Below are positions 61,557-64,000 of a stretch of 64,000 bases of DNA, in pieces. The translations under genes and the position numbers were made by a program. How positions within the stretch are numbered: position 1 is the first letter of the stretch; each line of letters begins with the position of its first letter. Source of the stretch: Collinsella aerofaciens. GTDB taxonomy: Bacteria; Actinomycetota; Coriobacteriia; Coriobacteriales; Coriobacteriaceae. The stretch lies in the NCBI RefSeq assembly GCF_963360655.1, contig NZ_OY725712.1, forward strand, positions 434,001-498,000, written 5' to 3'. The notes under the pieces are model-generated. The model saw only the letters and a program-made list of their open reading frames with translations. It was not told the DNA's origin and ran no database searches.

Positions 61557-63797
61557 CTACTTCCTGAATCGTGCACCCTGGCGTTTTCTGCCCGAAGCAA
61601 AGGTAGAGCCCTTGCGAGCCTGCGAACGCAAACGCTCGATCGTTTCGTCCTCAGATGCGCCCTCAAGCATCGCCCGAATCTGAACGACGGCATCGCGCAG
61701 ACGCGCCGCCTCCTCAAAGTCCATGGCGGCGGAAGCGTTACGCATGTCTTCCTCCATGGTCTCGACGATCCGCACGAGCTCGTCATGCGGTAGCCCTTCT
61801 AGCTGCTCGGCAAGCGTCTGCTCGGGTGCCGCCGTCTCCGGCGCGGCGCCCTCGCCGTTTTCGTCGGGTGTATAGAACGCACCGTGACCCAGCGAATCGC
61901 CTCTCGAGCGCCCCTTCGAACCCACAGTCTTTTCGGCCTCGGCAATAAAGCTCGAAATGTCGTTAATGGCCTTGCGGACCGTCTTGGGCACAATGCCATG
62001 CTCTTCGTTATATGCCATCTGAATCTCGCGACGGCGCTGTGTCTCCTCGATGGCTTCTTTCATCGAATCGGTCACAACGTCTGCATACATGATGACCTCG
62101 CCGTCGGCATTGCGGGCCGCACGGCCAATCGTCTGAATCAGCGAACGGCGGTTGCGCAAGAAGCCTTCCTTGTCGGCGTCGAGAATTGCCACCAGCGAGA
62201 CCTCGGGAAGGTCTAGACCCTCGCGAAGCAGGTTGATGCCAACGAGAACATCAATCTTTCCCTCGCGCAGCGTTCGCAGGATCTCGACGCGGTCCATCGT
62301 CGCTGTATCGGAGTGCATGTAATTGACCTTAATGCCGGCATCAAGCAGATGGTCGGTCAGGTCCTCGGCCATGCGCTTGGTGAGCGTGGTCACCAGCACG
62401 CGCTCCTTGCGGGCAACGCGCTCGCGAATCTCGTCCTCAAGATCGTCAATCTGCCCACGAACCGGACGCACATCGATCTTGGGGTCGAGCAGACCGGTCG
62501 GACGAATAATCTGCTCAACGTCGTTCTGGCTAACCCGCAGCTCATAGTCGCCCGGCGTGGCCGAAACGTAGATGAACTGGGGAATCCTCGCCTCAAACTC
62601 ATCGAAACGAAGCGGGCGGTTATCGAGTGCCGAAGGCAGACGAAAACCATGCTCAACCAGCGTCACCTTACGCGAGCGGTCGCCTTCGTGCATGCCGCGG
62701 ATCTGCGGCACCGTTACATGGCTCTCGTCGATGATGCAGAGCATATCCTTAGGAAAGTAATCGATCAGGGTAAACGGCGGCTCGCCCGGTTTTCGGCCGT
62801 CCAGATGACGCGAGTAGTTCTCGATACCGTTACAGAAACCCATGGTCTCGAGCATCTCGAGATCATAGTCGGTGCGCTGCTGCAGACGCTGCGCCTCGAG
62901 CAGCTTATCAGTCGCCTTGAGCTCGGCCACACGCTTCTCGCACTCTTCACTGATTGATTTCAGAGCCGCTTTGACCTTAGGCTTCTCAGTCACGTAGTGC
63001 GATGCCGGCCACACGGGAATGGCCTCGTACTCACGTAGCATCTCGCCGGTGACCTCGTCGATCTCGGCAATCAGCTCAACCTCGTCGCCAAAGAACTCAA
63101 ACCGCAACGGATGCTCGGCATAGGGTGGATACACGTCGACGACATCGCCGCGCACGCGGAAGGTGCCACGTGCCAAATCATAGTCATTGCGATCGTACTG
63201 GATATCGATAAGCGCATGGATAAAGTCATCGCGCTCGAGCGGCACCTTCTTGTCGACGTTCGGAGCTAGGCCCGCATAGTCCTCGGGAGAGCCAATGCCA
63301 TAGATACACGAGACCGATGCGACGACGATCACATCGCGTCGAGATAGCAGCGATGCGGTCGCCTGATGTCGCAGCATCTCAACTTCTTCGTTAATCGAGG
63401 AATCCTTCTCGATATACGTATCGCTTTGCGGCACATACGCTTCGGGTTGATAGTAATCGTAGTACGACACAAAATAGACCACGGCGTTGTCAGGGAAGAA
63501 TTCCTTGAGCTCGCTCGCAAGCTGAGCGGCAAGCGTTTTATTGGGAGCCATAACCAGCGTCGGCTTCCCCAGGGCCTCAATAGTCTTAGCCATCGTGAAG
63601 GTCTTGCCCGAACCAGTCACGCCCAGCAAAACCTGATAGCGATCTCCGTCCCTCACGCCCTGCACAAGCGACTCAATGGCCTTAGGCTGGGAGCCAGCGG
63701 GCTCGTATGGAGACACGACCTTAAACGGTACCTCAGAGCCCTCAACGCCAAAACGTTTAAGCTCTCCTCCAACACGCTCAACTTCAAATTCCGCCAT
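61557..63797 (-). CDS. uvrB: UvrABC excinuclease subunit B
   Basis: A 746-residue DNA-repair helicase. The Walker A motif [14 protein letters not shown], beta-hairpin [16 protein letters not shown], helicase motif [22 protein letters not shown] and a C-terminal UVR domain are seen. It is longer than the usual 670 or so residues because of an Ala/Glu-rich insertion (about residues 635-675) before the UVR domain. Confidence 0.96.
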   Translation of the reverse strand: MAEFEVERVGGELKRFGVEGSEVPFKVVSPYEPAGSQPKAIESLVQGVRDGDRYQVLLGVTGSGKTFTMAKTIEALGKPTLVMAPNKTLAAQLASELKEFFPDNAVVYFVSYYDYYQPEAYVPQSDTYIEKDSSINEEVEMLRHQATASLLSRRDVIVVASVSCIYGIGSPEDYAGLAPNVDKKVPLERDDFIHALIDIQYDRNDYDLARGTFRVRGDVVDVYPPYAEHPLRFEFFGDEVELIAEIDEVTGEMLREYEAIPVWPASHYVTEKPKVKAALKSISEECEKRVAELKATDKLLEAQRLQQRTDYDLEMLETMGFCNGIENYSRHLDGRKPGEPPFTLIDYFPKDMLCIIDESHVTVPQIRGMHEGDRSRKVTLVEHGFRLPSALDNRPLRFDEFEARIPQFIYVSATPGDYELRVSQNDVEQIIRPTGLLDPKIDVRPVRGQIDDLEDEIRERVARKERVLVTTLTKRMAEDLTDHLLDAGIKVNYMHSDTATMDRVEILRTLREGKIDVLVGINLLREGLDLPEVSLVAILDADKEGFLRNRRSLIQTIGRAARNADGEVIMYADVVTDSMKEAIEETQRRREIQMAYNEEHGIVPKTVRKAINDISSFIAEAEKTVGSKGRSRGDSLGHGAFYTPDENGEGAAPETAAPEQTLAEQLEGLPHDELVRIVETMEEDMRNASAAMDFEEAARLRDAVVQIRAMLEGASEDETIERLRSQARKGSTFASGRKRQGARFRK

Positions 63798-63848
63798 GGA
63801 TACTCCTAACTCATATATCTGCAGTATACGCAGGCGGCAGGCATAGTC

Positions 63849-64000
63849 CTATACGAACCGATCGGGATAGAGGGTCTTGTAGCGAACCCAGGCATTATTG
63901 ACACGAATCAGATACGCCTGCGTCTCGGGAAAAGTGATTGCATTATGAAGCGAAGTGCTCTGCTGCGCCCATCCGTCGACATTGCCCATGCCGGCGTTAT
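63849..64000 (-). CDS. Lytic transglycosylase, C-terminal fragment
   Basis: The minus strand reads NAGMGNVDGWAQQSTSLH and later YLIRVNNAWVRYKTLYP up to a TAG at 63849. The motif (Y)NAGxGNVDxW is typical of soluble lytic transglycosylases (SLT fold) that cut peptidoglycan. The gene is truncated by the window end at its 5' side, so its length and signal peptide are unknown. Confidence 0.8.
   Translation of the reverse strand, partial: NAGMGNVDGWAQQSTSLHNAITFPETQAYLIRVNNAWVRYKTLYPDRFV

Overview
The window looks like a chromosome segment of a high-GC, anaerobic Coriobacteriia actinobacterium, most likely a gut Collinsella. The evidence is the class III (anaerobic, glycyl-radical) ribonucleotide reductase, a ferredoxin-type aldo/keto reductase, an actinobacterial WhiA/RapZ/glycolysis block, Tat-type lipoprotein signals and strong AGGAGG ribosome sites. 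This is inferred from gene content. I see no phage, insertion sequence, CRISPR array or rRNA.

Layout. 0-14 kb: mixed housekeeping genes (aldo/keto reductase, ketopantoate reductase, secreted protein, metY with a short leader ORF, LysR, RNase HI, Gfo/Idh/MocA oxidoreductase, acylphosphatase, Fur, HAD phosphatase, UreE-like and SlyD-like proteins, M19 dipeptidase, YgjP-type metallopeptidase). 13.3-18.6 kb: folE-HD-folB and nrdD-nrdG. 18.8-21.4 kb: two tRNA units (Gly-Cys-Gly and Gly-Val) around a GH13 glucosidase. 21.4-24.8 kb: a partner-switching pair (STAS-HATPase fusion plus PAS/GAF/PP2C phosphatase) and tRNA-Leu. 25.2-31.3 kb: oppABCDF. 31.6-38.8 kb: secG, gpmI, tpiA, pgk, gap, whiA, rapZ. 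38.8-49.3 kb: a sialic-acid block (NanE, ROK kinase, NanA-like lyase, two acetylesterase-family proteins and a Sat-like ABC transporter with a permease-ATPase fusion). 49.6-63.8 kb: uvrC-murJ-ybaK, uvrA, mrp-baiN-like, a COG2509 flavoprotein and uvrB. The window ends inside a lytic transglycosylase.

How it works together. The nan block forms a plausible pathway: import of sialic acid, possible O-deacetylation, lyase cleavage to ManNAc, phosphorylation, and epimerisation to GlcNAc-6-P. It sits where many actinobacteria carry yvcK between uvrC-rapZ and whiA-gap-pgk-tpi-secG. The opp operon imports peptides and the glycolysis block runs gap-pgk-tpi-gpmI. UvrA, UvrB and UvrC are all in the last 15 kb.

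Most unusual signals: a near-identical A/T palindrome just upstream of the -35 box of all three tRNA promoters; long, often nested intergenic inverted repeats at gene 3' ends; repeated ETAVF/Y motifs in the cytoplasmic N-terminus of MurJ; an esterase paralogue that has lost only its nucleophilic serine; and a 17-residue leader ORF before metY.
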